A DNA stretch of 64,000 bases from Gerris lacustris (lineage: Eukaryota; Arthropoda; Insecta; Hemiptera; Gerridae), in contig OX578286.1 in the NCBI GenBank assembly GCA_951217055.1, forward strand, positions 40,219,437 to 40,283,436. Direction: 5' to 3'. Position 1 is the first letter of the stretch, and each line of letters begins with the position of its first letter. Made by a program: the position numbers and the translations under genes. Shown piece by piece: positions 1 through 33,415 of the stretch. The notes under the pieces were generated by a model. The model was not told the origin of the DNA, ran no database searches, and saw only the letters and a program-made list of their open reading frames with translations.

Positions 1-450
1 AGAGTAAGGATTTTATGTTTGATGAACAGCGGCTTGCAGGTCTCATTCCATTTTTCACTAAAGACGATCCTCAAAGCTTTCTTTTGACAGATAAAGATGT
101 CATTACTGTGCGGAGAAGACCCCCACTCAGATATACAATACGACAGTCTAGAGTGAACCTGGGCGTAATAAACTAGTTTCAAGATATTGGTTTCAAAAGT
201 TAAAGCTAATCTTCTCAGAAGATATAATGTTTTAGATAAAGATCCTTTAAGTTTTGTCAAGTGAGCTTTCCAAGACAACTTAGACTCGAGTTGGACTCCC
301 AGCAGCTTTACAGGTAAGTATATTTCTTCTTTTTTCTTTAACGTAAATAACAATTTTTGATTTTTACTTTCATTTAAGGTTAATTTGTTGGTGGTAAACC
401 ATAGCTTAGCTTCTTCTAATATCTCAGTCATATCACGTTCTAGAAAATTT
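1..450 (-). pseudogene. LINE reverse transcriptase fragment (thumb/post-RT region)
   Basis: Read on the minus strand, bases from about 450 down to 1 translate as the post-YADD part of a non-LTR reverse transcriptase. Visible are the stretch AKLWFTTNKLTLNESK, then VKLLGVQLESKLSWKAHL (the usual 'YLGV..d..l.W..H' motif), then LVYYAQVHSRLSYCISEWG. The frame is open from about 430 to the window edge, so the element continues off the window. The catalytic YADD region is not visible and the reading degenerates above about 450. It is a truncated retrotransposon copy downstream of NDUFV2 exon 7. The clade (CR1/Jockey-like) is uncertain. Confidence 0.7.
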
Positions 451-1044
451 CTCAGTGAAAAAGTCAGGCACACAGGGTTCAATTTCTGCTGGCAAGATGT
501 ATTTTTACTTTTCCTCACCTATGGTAGGAAATGTTGTAATGTTTCCACCCATTTTTTTTTCTTTTCCCTGAGATTTCAATTCAATTATCCCAATGAAATT
601 CCATTTATTTGTTTAAAAGTTATGAGTAATACATACTTTTGTTAAACGTCAGAACTTTTAGAACCCTTATAACTTCTTAACGGAAAGTCAAATTTTAAAA
701 GTTTATTGATTTAGACAGTTCAATAAAATTTTACACAATATAAATAATTATTTACTAAAAAAAAAATGCCGTTCTTGGGCCCTCGCAGCCTCACTCAACA
801 CAACTGTCACGCTGTGCACTGATGCCAACCCTATTCATGGTTCAGACAATTATTATTCCCACATATTACGGCGCAGGGTTGCTAACAAGCATGGAAAGTA
901 CAAGTGTTCGTTAATTTATTTACATTAACTATAATTTTTGTTGTATGCGCAATAGTAAATGCAACAATTGCATGAACAAAAGGTAAATTAAACAAAAACA
1001 ACAGTGTTCGAAGCAAAATTATTAAGTTACCTTGTTGCCAGAAA
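451..1044. other. AT-rich stretch, nothing recognised
   Basis: I see no convincing coding exon. The open frame at 385-645 (+) runs antisense over the LINE fragment and is not supported as a gene. Confidence 0.4.
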
Positions 1045-1045
1045 G

Positions 1046-1096
1046 TGGTGGCGATTAGGGGGGGGCGCCGCCCTCCCCCCCTAATCGCCACCACTG
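1046..1096. repeat. G/C-rich perfect-arm palindrome
   Basis: A roughly 50-bp inverted repeat. The arm GTGGTGGCGATTAGGGGGGG reads into GCGCC and then its complement ending in CGCCACCAC. It is strongly GC-rich in an AT-rich setting. It looks like two transposon ends joined tip to tip, or the hairpin of a foldback MITE. Confidence 0.6.
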
Positions 1097-2010
1097 ATAT
1101 TAAAATAGCAGAACTTTTATTTATACATAAATATAAAATAATTCAGAATGACAACACTGGACATTTTTTATTGGCCAGTTTCCTTTTGTTTACTTCCGCC
1201 CTCAATTCACTCAGAGATACCGTGGGAAAAACTCTACTATAGAGATGAAAGTTCCTTATCCAGAGATGCTATACCAGGAGTAGGCACACATGAAGTCAAT
1301 GAGATCTTCATTCATATCTTATATTACAAAGAGCCACATCATAATTGAAGAAGAGGTAAGAAATGTAGAATTTAGAAGCGATAAGACTATGTTAGACAAA
1401 ACCCTTCATTTACTACTTAGTCAATTTAACAAGATTTATGAAAAAGGTCTGAAATAATAAAATAAAAAGGTTTACACTTAATGAAGAGGCACAAGCTTAG
1501 GGCCTAATTTTAACCAACCCTACAACTCTGTGGTATACTACTACAACTGGTACACTAGAACCACTAACTGAGTAATTTATCAAAAGGTACTCAAAGAATA
1601 ATTAGAAAAATTGGAACACTGTTTAGATAGACTAGCTATCAACGAGGTATATCCAATGAAGTAACCATTCCATTCTTAAATTCTTATATGAACACAAGGT
1701 TATTTATCTTGTAGCGGTTCCTTCTGCTTTGCAATGTTGTGTGTTGTTGTGGGGTACTTGTACTTGTACTTAACAAGTTATTTGGTTAACTTAAGAAAAA
1801 AAGGTATAAAAATTATTCATAACAGTTACTTTTAATATTATTTAATTTTTCAACAAAAATAAAAGAATTAATAAATTACATAATATATTTACATGTTGTT
1901 TTATTTGGATTTTTGTCCAAAAATCCATAAAAAGAAAAAAAAAAAAGTTATTCTCTGAATTGTTTTCAACTATGATGAGGTGGATTATCTGCTTGAAAAA
2001 AAATTAACTA
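1097..2010. other. Intergenic sequence downstream of NDUFV2, with one dispersed repeat
   Basis: Bases 1148-1235 resemble 51398-51475 (shared GACAACACTGGACATTTT, then TTGGCCAGT and CCTTTTGTTTACTT, then CCGTGGGAAAAACT), so both are copies of a dispersed repeat. The remainder is AT-rich with no gene visible. Several AATAAA/ATTAAA-like signals on the minus strand could serve NDUFV2, but I cannot single one out. Confidence 0.4.
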
Positions 2011-2013
2011 TTT

Positions 2014-23371
<21,358 letters not shown>

Positions 23372-25980
23372 TTTTAACAGAAAAATATAAAAAAAAGTCG
23401 GTTCAAATCAAGAAAATATTCGATATTTTTCCACTGAATTTTATTTTAAGTTGGAAAAATAACCTTGTTGATGGAAGGGATCGATATGGCTACAAGGTTT
23501 TATTTTAATCATATGGTAGCCCAAGGTTATAGACCATTAAAATTTCAGGGGCAAGTAAAATTTAAATTCTCTTCAGATAACTAATAAAATATGTTATAAC
23601 TCTACCTTAGTTAAATAATTATTAAATTTTATCCTTTGTTTTTTTTTTTTTAAATCCTCTAAAATATCTATTACCGTTATATTGCACTAATATTTCATTG
23701 TAAAGAGAGAGAGAGGGGGGAAGAAGTTGCCCCCCATTTTTTATTGTAATAAAAAAATGCACTTTTCTGCCAAAATAATGAATAAAATAAAGTAATGAAA
23801 CGAATAATACTTTTTATTACAAAAAAACATTAAAATTAAAAATGTTATCTATTATAAAATTATAAATATATTTTAATTATAAAGAATTTTTGTGGTTAAG
23901 CTTTCTATTATATAACTAAAATTATTAATGTCTTGGATTTTTTTCTTTATGCTCGTTGGTCTGTTGTTGATGATCGTAGCGCATCGATGTCATTTTTTTC
24001 TCTTTCTTTTCAATTTTTTTTCATTTCTTTAGACATTTCATTAATTAATTTCAAATTAATAATTAAATCCATTTAATTATTTGTTTGTTTAGATGTTCAT
24101 TTAATTGTTATAATGTTTGTTTAACAAATTTGAAAACGTTATTTCTCTTCTATTTCGTGGTTTTTTCGGTCGTAAAAATAGAAAATAAATAATTACCCCT
24201 AAGAAACTTCTCAGTGTACTGTTACATTTGTCGGGGAAAAAATATTCTCATAACGGTATTAACTATTTTCGTTTTAATTGTTTTTTTTCCTCGACGACTT
24301 TATTATCTTACTATTGACCTTTTTTAATCTCCGTTAGCTTTCAAATGAAAATGTGTATTTCCTCGGTAAAATTCTGCCGGATTTCAACATTTCACGTACG
24401 TAAGTGCGATTTTAGTTCGGCGATTTATGACCTACATACTTCCATTACTTGAAACAAAAAAAAATGTTAACAATGTAATTTCTTATTTTAAATGAAAAAT
24501 TTGTCAAGATAATATCATATTTAGTGGTCTATTAATGACTTTGTTGTAATTTTTTGTTTTGATTTCGGAAAAAAACATAATAAGTGATAAGTGAACAATT
24601 TTTATCGACGAAGTTTCATATTTTTTTTTTCTTATTGAGATGGTGAATTATATTGTGATAAATTACACTTTTCGGAAAAGAAAATATGGAAATTTTTGAA
24701 TACTTTTCAACAAGGTCTGTTAAGGTGTGTATGATATATTTATTTTTTTTAAGAATTTTATTATTTTAATATGTAATATTATGAAATGCGTATTTTCACT
24801 AAATTATGCTCTTTAAGTTTAAAACTTTTATTTCGTTTTTCGTTGTATTTCAATTGATTTTTCAAGAAAACACTGTTTTTATTTATTAAAATTTGAAATT
24901 TCTTTGTTGTTTTTTTTTGAAAATACAATAATAAAATAATTAAATGCCGACCGGTTTCAATGTTAAGGAGAAATTATGGCCAACAGAATAGATTTCACCA
25001 TTCTAATGTCTTTTCTTTTTTTTCACACGTTTTTAAGAGTTTATTGAACTATTGTCTTATTTTTCTGTAATAAGATTTCTATAATCTCAATAAATACAAA
25101 GTAACTATTAATTTTTATTGAGTAAATCCTTAAAATGTTAATCATTTTAAAGAATTCGAATTAAATAATAATTAAATTCAAGGAACAATGAATTATTTTT
25201 TGCTTAACACACTAAAATAGTTAATATTATATATATATTTATATATAATATCATTTTAGTTGATAACTATTACTATGGTTAAATTTTTAATTATAAACTG
25301 TTATAGTTTGTAAGAACTGATTAATTTTGGAGGAACTGGTCAATTTTACTAGAACTGATCAATTTACGATCAGTTTAGCAATATAATCACACTTGGATGT
25401 GTAAATTTAGACTAGTTTCAACCACTTTTTACTGATCAGTGAACTTATAAAACGTCAGTTCTTGCGGTAACTTTACAATGAACTAATTAAGTTTTACAGT
25501 AAATCTGCACTATTTGGCCTACCAATTTCTAATTGTCTGATTTTTTTTTTTTAAACTATTCCTTTTTACATATTAAAAACAATTCCGGTTGTAACTGTAA
25601 CATGTCGGTAAAAGTGAATTGTAGTGCTGTTTACAAATCAAAATTTTTTTTACGGCCGCTCCACAAATAAAAAATACATACATAAAATGTCACTTCCTAA
25701 TCAAAATAAGGGAAGGTTATTGTTAGTTTAGGTTAAGATTTGTACTTTTTGGCATAACCTTTCATCATGTGCCCTAAGAAAGTATTTTTTAAAAATAGTA
25801 GTGAGGTAGCGGCTCGAAGAAGCGAGCCTGATAAAGCTCAAACCAAATGTGAGGGTGAAATATAGTGATTCACAAGATAAAATGTTAAGTTTATTTTAGC
25901 TTATTAACAAAGAAACCCTAATATAAAAAAAGGTCAACCACACATTAAAGAAATATTTACAAATAAAGGGTTCAAACTAC
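23372..25980. other. AT-rich region upstream of NDUFV2
   Basis: No exon, RNA gene or transposon that I can name. A NDUFV2 promoter must lie in the first part, but I see no distinctive element. Poly-T and poly-A runs are common. Confidence 0.4.
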
Positions 25981-25989
25981 AAAAAAGAA

Positions 25990-26330
25990 AATTATAAGAA
26001 CAATTTTCTGTTTTTGCTTCCGAGCTTACCGAAGGTAACGGAAGCATTGTGTTCGCTTTTGAGAATGAAAAACTTCTATGCCTCCAATTTTAAAAATTCC
26101 AAGACAGAAATCCGTTTCAGACATCAGGGAACATTTTTGGTCTTGTGTCTGTCTGTCGGCCTGTGTGTCCGCGAATTATGAAACGTGCGACGATAACTTG
26201 AGTAAATGTCAACCGATGCTGATAAAATTTGGTAGACATGTTCATTTTACCAATGCCCAGGACGAGTTCGTTGGACAACGTTATTCGTCCAAGCGTTCAC
26301 GAGCAACGCTCGCGTAAACGTGAACTTCAT
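25990..26330 (+). repeat. Dispersed repeat with CTGTCTGTCGGCCTGTGTGT
   Basis: Moderately GC-rich block in AT-rich surroundings, with the 79-residue open frame 26078-26317. A similar pattern (GTTTGTTACGCGCTTACG, then AAATTTGGCATAGATGTTC) is near 54530-54700, so it looks like a repeat family, not a gene. Confidence 0.45.
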
Positions 26331-26744
26331 ATTTAAAATTGGAATTTTAGGTCGGGAAAATAATCTAACTTCATCTATGCAATGAGACAAACATTTTTTC
26401 AAATACAATTTTTCAGTAAAACCAACAGCGACACCGCTATGAAGTGTTAAAGATCGCTAAAACTATTAATAGTTTTTACACAATAAACATTATAACAATA
26501 AAGTACATGATAGGATACGAGGAAGCTATGTGCCACACTAATTGGCAGTTTTTTTTTTTGTCTGTACTTAATTATAAGAAAAACATGTCCTATTCATCAT
26601 CATCGGATGAGGTGATTCTTATAAGACTCAAAGCCGCTATGAGGAATTTTAATTATCATGAGGAAATTTTATTATTCCAATATACTATCATGATAAAAAA
26701 AAATAATACTTTTTAATTTAAAACAAATTATAATTACTATTTAT

Positions 26745-27265
26745 AAAGGGAAACAGACAGAGAAAAATAGACTTCAGTGCTGGGACTCGAACCACGGACC
26801 TCCCCCTCATTTCCAGTGTGCGAGAGCTCTAACCTAAAGTCCCTAACGCTGAAGTCTATTTTTCTCTGTCTGTTTCCCTTTATAAATAGTAATTATAATT
26901 TGATTTAAATTAAAATTTAAATGTTCCGTAGCATGAATACTACCAAAAACATATAAAATTGAATATCTAATTGATTGTACTAAGTACAGGTACTAATTGA
27001 GTACTTTATAATTACAAGCGTATTTCTCGGTCTAGTTTTATTGCCGTTTGTTGACTTCTAAGACTTGTAGAAACATTTGAATGCTTAATTCGGGATTAGG
27101 TATCGATATCGTCAAAGGAAATTATTCTTCAGTGTAGCTTAATTGGTTAAAGCTCCCGCACACTGGAAATTAGAGGGAGGTCCGTGGTTCAAGTCCGAAG
27201 TCTATTTTTCTCTGTCTGTTTCCCGTTATAAATAGTAATTATAATTTGATTTAAATTAAAATTTA
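26745..27265. repeat. tRNA-like inverted pair, second family
   Basis: GGGAAACAGACAGAGAAAAA starts the left copy and TTTTTCTCTGTCTGTTTCCC ends both the middle copy (near 26878) and the right copy (near 27222). Between are tRNA-like cores with acceptor-like CTTCAGYG/CRCTGAAG and T-loops GGTTCGAGTCC (minus, 26782-26854) and GGTTCAAGTCC (plus, 27128-27203). Same architecture as 20.5-21.3 kb but a different tRNA-like core. Confidence 0.6.
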
Positions 27266-27269
27266 TACG

Positions 27270-28080
27270 TTCCGTAGTATGAATACTACCAAAAACTTAT
27301 AAAATTGAAAAAATAATACATAAAGAAGAAAGAAGTAGTATAAACTGTGGAGAGAGAAACAAAATACGCTAGGAAACAGATATCTAGAAACGAAAGGAAG
27401 GTTATAGTTGAACAGTAGTAGTAGTATAACCTACACACCTCTGTATATTAGATTAGTCTTAGTAGTTCTCGTCGAGTACCTGCTTCAATCCGGGAACTGT
27501 TTTCACAGTTCTAGGACTGTCTCAGAATCATTCGTCTTTTTGTTGGAACACGGGACTAAAAGTTCGTGAACTGTCCGAGAAGCGTGTTGGAATGGACTTT
27601 TGATAGTGAGCATGATCCATACAGTTCTAGAACTGTCCGCGGCTCTGATGGAACAAACCTAATGTCAACGTTATTAGTTGGCCTATAAATGGATATTTTG
27701 ACAACTTTATTATTAGTGTTCTGTAAATGGATATTGAGTTTAATTCACCATTAATAAAACTAAGTTACAACTTATTCTACAGTGTAGGTTTTCGCAGTCA
27801 GAGTCTAAATAAGTTTTGATCTTCAGGAGAAGATATCATCAGAGATTTTTTATATCCTGATGTTTCGAATCTATTACAGGGATAATAATTATCAAGATAA
27901 TGTTTTATTTATAAATTCCTCTCATTACAATTAACTCGTAGAATAAGAATCATGATGATATCTTTAACGGGTTTGAAAAATAGGTATTCACAAAAGCTCA
28001 AATGTGGTTTCCTCCGGAATATCCATACTTAGGTGCTTTTTTACTTTGTTACCCACCCTAAGGTGGATAAAGTAAATTAG
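27270..28080. other. Unassigned intergenic sequence
   Basis: Contains repeats of the motif GTTCTAG(G/A)ACTGTC(C/T) between about 27510 and 27640, suggesting a degraded repeat. No gene seen. Confidence 0.35.
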
Positions 28081-28084
28081 ATCG

Positions 28085-28340
28085 GTGGCAAGATTTTACT
28101 TGGTTACCCACTGTTTGTTTACATTTTTTTTCAAATTAATTGACAATCTTAACTGGGGAATGTTCAAATATTCTTTTGGGACAAAGGAATATCACACTTC
28201 TGTAAATTAAAAATTACAATATCTGTTAATCCAACTATCTAGTTAGGCAAAGTAACCATTAATCCAATAAATTTTGAACAAAAGAATAGTTCTCTTGTTC
28301 TCTTGGATTTAATTATAAATAAAAATAAATAAATTCATTT
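28085..28340 (+). repeat. LINE-A-related 3' fragment with dispersed repeat
   Basis: GGCAAGATTTTACTTGG through GGGACAAAGGAATATCACAC matches 2593-2735. It is followed by CCAATAAATTTTGAACAAAA, as in the LINE-A 3' UTR (4329-4348 and 13060-13079). Confidence 0.6.
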
Positions 28341-28349
28341 GGGTGGGTA

Positions 28350-28829
28350 AAGGCCCGTCCATACTATGCCGCGCAATGCCAGTTGGCAAGACCAAGCGGC
28401 AAAGCCGTCTGGCAAAGCTAGATGGCACCACAAAAAAATTCCTCCGTCCACACTGCAACTGGCAAAGCCAGTCGAGATTGTGATGTATGACGAAAAAATA
28501 AAAATAAAAATAGGTGTCACAAAAGATAAGTAGAACGGAGAGATGATAATTTTAACAAATTATAGACACAAAAAAGTTAGTAGTGGTGTGAGAAGGGGCT
28601 CGACGCTGGATGCCAAGTGCAATGTTGCCGGCACGTCCACACCTTGCCATACCACTTCTTGCCATCTGGCCTTCTTTGATCCGGACCGACAATCGTCGGG
28701 TTCGGCTTGGCATGTCAAGTGGCACGTTTTGTGCCAATCTTGGCAAAATAGCAAATGCCAAGGGAAACGTCCACATTACACTTGGCAATGCCATTTGGCC
28801 TTGCTGCTTGGCATAGTGTGAACACGCCT
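28350..28829. mobile_element. Harbinger-like MITE with TAA duplication
   Basis: Terminal repeats AGGCCCGTCCATACTATGCC and GGCATAGTGTGAACACGCCT, with TAA on both sides (28347-28349, 28830-28832). The interior is built from many short TTGGCAAAGCC/GGCAAGTGC-like subrepeats. Overlapping open frames of 60-90 residues on both strands are by-products of the GC-rich interior. Confidence 0.65.
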
Positions 28830-29221
28830 TAACAAAGTAAATTTGTGGTATATTGTTGGTAAATATGTGGGTATGTTTTAACTATATTGTCTCAATTTTT
28901 TTTTCCCCACTAATCAAAACAAACATAATTTTCAAATCACCAATGAAATTGAACCTAACTTTTAAGTTACCAATCAAAACAATCCTCTTCTGCTCTTTAA
29001 AATCATCTATCAAAACTGTCCCAAATTTGAAGTCACCGATTAAAACAAACCTCAATTTTAAGTCACTTAACAGAGTAAACATAATTTTTTCTCTTTAACT
29101 ATATTGAACTGTGATAGGTCTAATCATACATTTATATGGGATCTCTTAAATATTTTCATTTAATGAGCATTCTGCAAGCTACCTCAGTATTCTGTAAGTT
29201 TAGCTTACTATATTTTTTTCC

Positions 29222-29645
29222 AGGCAACTCGAGGTCGTGGGTTTGATCCCGGGCCGTGATACACTGAATGCATCTATGAATCGCGGACGGAGTAGGGGGA
29301 GGGACACCCCCTGAGGGGTTCTCTTCCCCCCACGATGTCTTGTGGGTTCGATCCGTGTCATGAGATGTGATCTGAATCTATGGTTCGAGGTCGGAGTAGG
29401 GCGAGGGGACCTCCTGAAGGGTCCTCTTCCCCCCCACTTTGAAGCACGCTCATATAGCTTACTAATGACCACATCATACTCGCTTCGGCGGTACAATGTA
29501 CAAATGTATGATGTGTGAAGTAGCTGGAACTCTCCACCACGGGGAAGTAAAATGGGTCTACTGTAAGGCCTGATTGCAAGGTTCGAACAAGTGGTTCGTC
29601 CTACCTGTCTAGTAGGAAGTACTAGGTAACTACTACTACTACTAC
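29222..29645 (+). mobile_element. tRNA-derived SINE with duplicated B-box segment
   Basis: Two B-box-like sites, GGGTTTGATCCC and GGGTTCGATCC, lie about 120 bp apart in a diverged internal duplication (each followed by GGAGTAGGG and CTGA(A/G)GGGT). The 3' half (CATCATACTCGCTTCGGCGG onward, ending (TAC)n) matches the SINE at 21891-22171. Confidence 0.7.
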
Positions 29646-30227
29646 TATATTTTTACAAAGAGAAAAAGAGAGCTGTTTTGATGACAGCTCAGGAAATTTT
29701 AAAAATTCGGGTGGGGAGCCCAATGAGAGCTTGAGATTTTGACGTCTTGAAGGTAGTGCCAACTGGGGAAATAAAAATGTCATTGGATAACCGCCTAGTG
29801 GCTTCATTTTTTCCCTCACATAAGTTGGCCAATCTGAGTGTCGCAAAGAATTAGGGAGGGTAGGAACAGTTCTGTGAGTGGAACTAGTTACAACGCTTAA
29901 GTTTATGTTAGTCTAGTTACTCTTTCACTTCAAGTTTTCCTGTGTCCAGGTTTGTTTCCCTAAAGATGTTAATATCGTAAAAGGAAGATAACTTCCAGAT
30001 TTTAAGGTTCTAGTACAATTTGTTCTGGAAATACCGACATGTAAATTTCTGCGTATAAAAATAGCCGCCATTTTCGATAAAAATGGCTGATCATAAAAAT
30101 ATTTCTTAGAGAGCACTTGCAGGGTAGGAGGAACCTGCATGTAAAATTTTAGCTCTCTAGCTATTGCCGTTCCAGAGAAACTGGGGAAGGTTGAATTAGT
30201 GATATATTTTTTGTGCCTTTTTATGTA
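29646..30227. other. Unassigned intergenic sequence
   Basis: No gene supported. The block 29925-30140 around GCCGCCATTTTCGATAAAAATGGC is a small imperfect palindrome and may be part of an unnamed repeat. Confidence 0.35.
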
Positions 30228-30229
30228 TA

Positions 30230-30616
30230 CAGTAAAACCTCACTTATACGACCCTCAATAACACAACAACCTCAATTACAAGTGCACTTTTCAAATCCCC
30301 TGAAGATTGCCATAACACATAATGTTAAATTAACCTCTATAACACGACTATTATTATCCAAACAACCTCAATAACACAGATTTTTTCCACTTCACAACGT
30401 AACTCAGAACCTCTATAACAAGTCGTTTTGAGAAGTCAACCTCTATAACGCATCTCTATACAGGAATGGGTCGACCTTGAACAAGTCTAGACTTGAAAAA
30501 AAAAGGATTTTGTGATTCCATTAACCTTGATAACACGACCCTCAACAAAAAGAGCACCTTGATAACAAGACTGTTTCCCTAATCCCCTTGAGACACTTCT
30601 TATGAAGGTTCTACTG
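30230..30616. mobile_element. pogo-like MITE with TA duplication
   Basis: Ends CAGTAAAACCTC and GAAGGTTCTACTG are inverted repeats with TA on each side (30228-30229, 30617-30618). The interior repeats ACCTC(A/T)ATAACACGAC-type subunits derived from the terminal sequence. Confidence 0.65.
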
Positions 30617-30618
30617 TA

Positions 30619-31762
30619 CATAGATTTACGGCGAACGTTTAAATTTGATTTTTTTTTTTGTCTTGACACCACTTGATCTCTGCGGTAATTAAAATCTCTA
30701 CACCTTAAGGTGGACATCCCCAAATCCCTATCTTCCCAAAAACTCATTTAAACTTTAAAAGTAATCATGTAAAGATATATAGTGCAAGATGTACAATTTA
30801 ATATAAAGAATTAGTTGATTGAGGTAGAGAAGGGTTGCTTTTGTTCCTCTCTAACACTAAGGGAACATTCATTAGTTTTTTAATCCAAGAGTTAAATTAG
30901 AGTTCACATGCTTCTTTCATTGTCTCGGAGCTGCTTAATATGTAGCATTGTGTTTGATACAACAATTATGGGATCCTAAATGCATTTATATGCATTGTGT
31001 CTACCAAATGACTTTCTCAATATTGATAAGAAAAAAACACTGATTGATGTATCCAATCTGTAACTTTTTTTTTTTCAATTTTTGATCAATTGGCAACCCT
31101 CTTTGTATATTATATGTGTTTATATGTTGTCTACCCTGTGCTCCTCAATAAAGAATGCACAAAATCAAGAAACAGACAAAAAATATTAATATTTTGAATT
31201 GTCTTTAGTTTTAGACTTAATAGATTGCGGTTCTCTGATAGTATTGGTGCTCTTAAGTGTTGGGGTACTAGGAGTTATTAAGTGCTAAAGATGATTATTT
31301 AATTAAAGTGTCCTTTTATGCATATTTTATTGATCTGAATTGAATAAAACAACTTTCATGTCTATTGAATCATTTCTTATCAAGTTATGATAGAATTCAT
31401 TGGGAAAAACACAGAAGTGTGTCCATCATATCTCGATTAGGAACGATTCAATCCATCTGAAACTTTTCTCTTCGTTTTTCTAAAATAATTTCATTTGAAA
31501 TATTTTAAATCCCCCCCCCCCCTTTTTCAATAAATTAATATAACAATCAATCTGACCTATTAGTTTTGGACAGATTGATTATTAACCTGAAATATTAACA
31601 TGTTTCGAACTTATTTGAGGCAAAATAAACTTTTAACTGACTAATTAACTAACTAAGTGGCCCCACAACTCGTACAGAGGCCAAAGGGCTATACATCTAC
31701 AATAGGACCCTGTTAATTAGGACGATCCTCCAGGGAGAAAGCAAGCCCTCAACAATAAACAT
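30619..31762. other. Unassigned intergenic sequence
   Basis: No gene visible. A poly(C) run occurs at 31512-31522. Confidence 0.35.
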
Positions 31763-31764
31763 TA

Positions 31765-32198
31765 CAGTAGAACCTCGATAATTCGGACCTCTAAAATCCG
31801 GAGCCTCGAAAATCCGGACTGCTTACTGAAAAATTTAATAACTAGAAATTCTATAAAAAAAAAAAAAAAAAAATCCGAAAGGTGAAAGTGGGACATCTCT
31901 TGCAAAAAAGTATAGTGTGGGGTCATCTAAAACTAAAACGAGATAGCATACTGCGATACGCGTCAAAGCTAGATTCTGAAGAGGGGTCAAAAAACTGGAA
32001 AACGTTACGAACGGCAAATGATACCCTTTAGAAGATGCGATGTACATATGGTTTGCCCAAAGAAGAAGCTCAGGCGAACCTTTATCAGGTCCTCTCGTCT
32101 GCGAAAAAGTTGTTTTACAGCATATTCGAAAATTCTGACAAATCGGTAATTCGGACAGTGTCTGGTCCCAATTAGTCTGAATTATCGAGGTTCCACTG
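31765..32198 (+). pseudogene. pogo/Tigger-type element with transposase N-terminal remnant
   Basis: Terminal repeats CAGTAGAACCTCGATAATTC and its diverged complement ending GAGGTTCCACTG. The plus strand, with several stops, reads like the DNA-binding region of pogo-type transposases: a psq-like GESGTSLAKKYSV, then the CENP-B-type block MYIWFAQRRSSGEPLSGPLV. The DDE catalytic domain is gone. The open frame of 123 residues on the other strand is a shadow. Confidence 0.65.
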
Positions 32199-32355
32199 AA
32201 TATCACAAATCACTTACAATCATTATTGCTGACCCTAAGTAAAATGGCAACTAAAAAAATGCTTTGAAAAATGTAAATTTAAAAAGTGTTGTGTTGAGCA
32301 TAGCTAACTGTTGGGATCTGATAGGAATGTACATATGCATTTTTTAATAAACTGT

Positions 32356-32743
32356 TTTATCTACGATTGATACGAAATGCATGCATATCTCTTAGTTCTG
32401 AAGAATTCCTCTTCTTTACCACCCTAGGGCGGTAAAGAAGAGGAATTCTTCAGCTTTATGCACGATTAGCAAGTTTGTTTACATTTAACAAAACTATTTT
32501 GCTGTTCTTTTATTAAAGTAACTGTTTGTATCGAGTTTTTAGTGAAAAACAATGAGTGAATCAAGTGACTTTGACGAAAATGTGGAGAATAATACTCCTC
32601 CAGAAATAATCAATTCGGCAAAAAAATACAACTCAAGAATTAATGCCATCTTTATCAAGAGAGAGATACGAACTTACATACCAGCAAGTTCATTTTTCTT
32701 CTGTATTTATTATTGAAATCTAACAACTAACAATCGTAGATAA
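32356..32743 (+). mobile_element. MITE carrying a diverged MSESSDF-type coding start
   Basis: Inverted ends TTTATCTACGATTG and CAATCGTAGATAAA. A 5' hairpin GAATTCCTCTTCTTTACC and its complement lies at 32403-32451. The frame starting ATGAGTGAATCAAGTGACTT at 32551 is broken by an extra base relative to the copy at 53861-54302. Confidence 0.7.
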
Positions 32744-32799
32744 AGTACGGTACGCAAGTCGTGTGAAAATGGCATTTTGCATTGCTCGTGTGGTTTTAC

Positions 32800-33415
32800 T
32801 TGTTTAATATCTTAAGCTATAGCTCAAATATTTACTAGCTAGCTAGAAAGTAGCTGGATATTTTACTACCTGGAAACTAATGATCCTTGTTTAATATCTT
32901 AAGCTATAGCTCAAATATTTATTAGCTAGCTAGAAAGTAGCTGGATATTTTACTACCTGGAAACGAATGATCCTTGTTTAATATCTTAAGCTATAGCTCG
33001 AATATTTTCTAGCTAACTAGAAAGTAGCTGGATATTTTACTACCTGGAAACTAATGATCCTTGTTTAATATCTTAAGCTATAGCTCAAATATTTATTAGC
33101 TAGCTAGAAAGTAGCTAAATATTTTACTACCTGGAAACGAATGATCCTTGTTTAATATCTTAAGCTATAGCTCAAATATTTACTAGCTAGCTAGAAAGTA
33201 GCTGGATATTTTACTACCTGGAAACTAATGATCCTTGTTTAATATCTTAAGCTATAGCTCGAATATTTACTAGCTAACTAGAAAGTAGCTGGATATTTTA
33301 CTACCTGGAAACTAATGATCCTTGTTTAATATCTTAAGCTATAGCTCGAATATTTACTAGCTAGCTAGAAAGTATATATTGGATATTTTACTAGCTGGAA
33401 ACTAATTTTATTTTC
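32800..33415. repeat. 87-bp tandem repeat, about 7 copies
   Basis: Unit includes CCTTGTTTAATATCTTAAGC, TAGCTAGCTAGAAAGTAGCT and TTTTACTACCTGGAAAC. Starts at 32885, 32972, 33059, 33146, 33233 and 33320 give an exact period of 87. Confidence 0.9.

Noticed and set aside
26078..26317. 79-residue plus-strand ORF with several cysteines
   Set aside because: Cysteine spacing fits no known finger and the region looks like a dispersed repeat.
28552..28821. Several open frames on both strands, 64-92 residues
   Set aside because: They overlap one another inside a GC-richer MITE built from GGCAA-type subrepeats.
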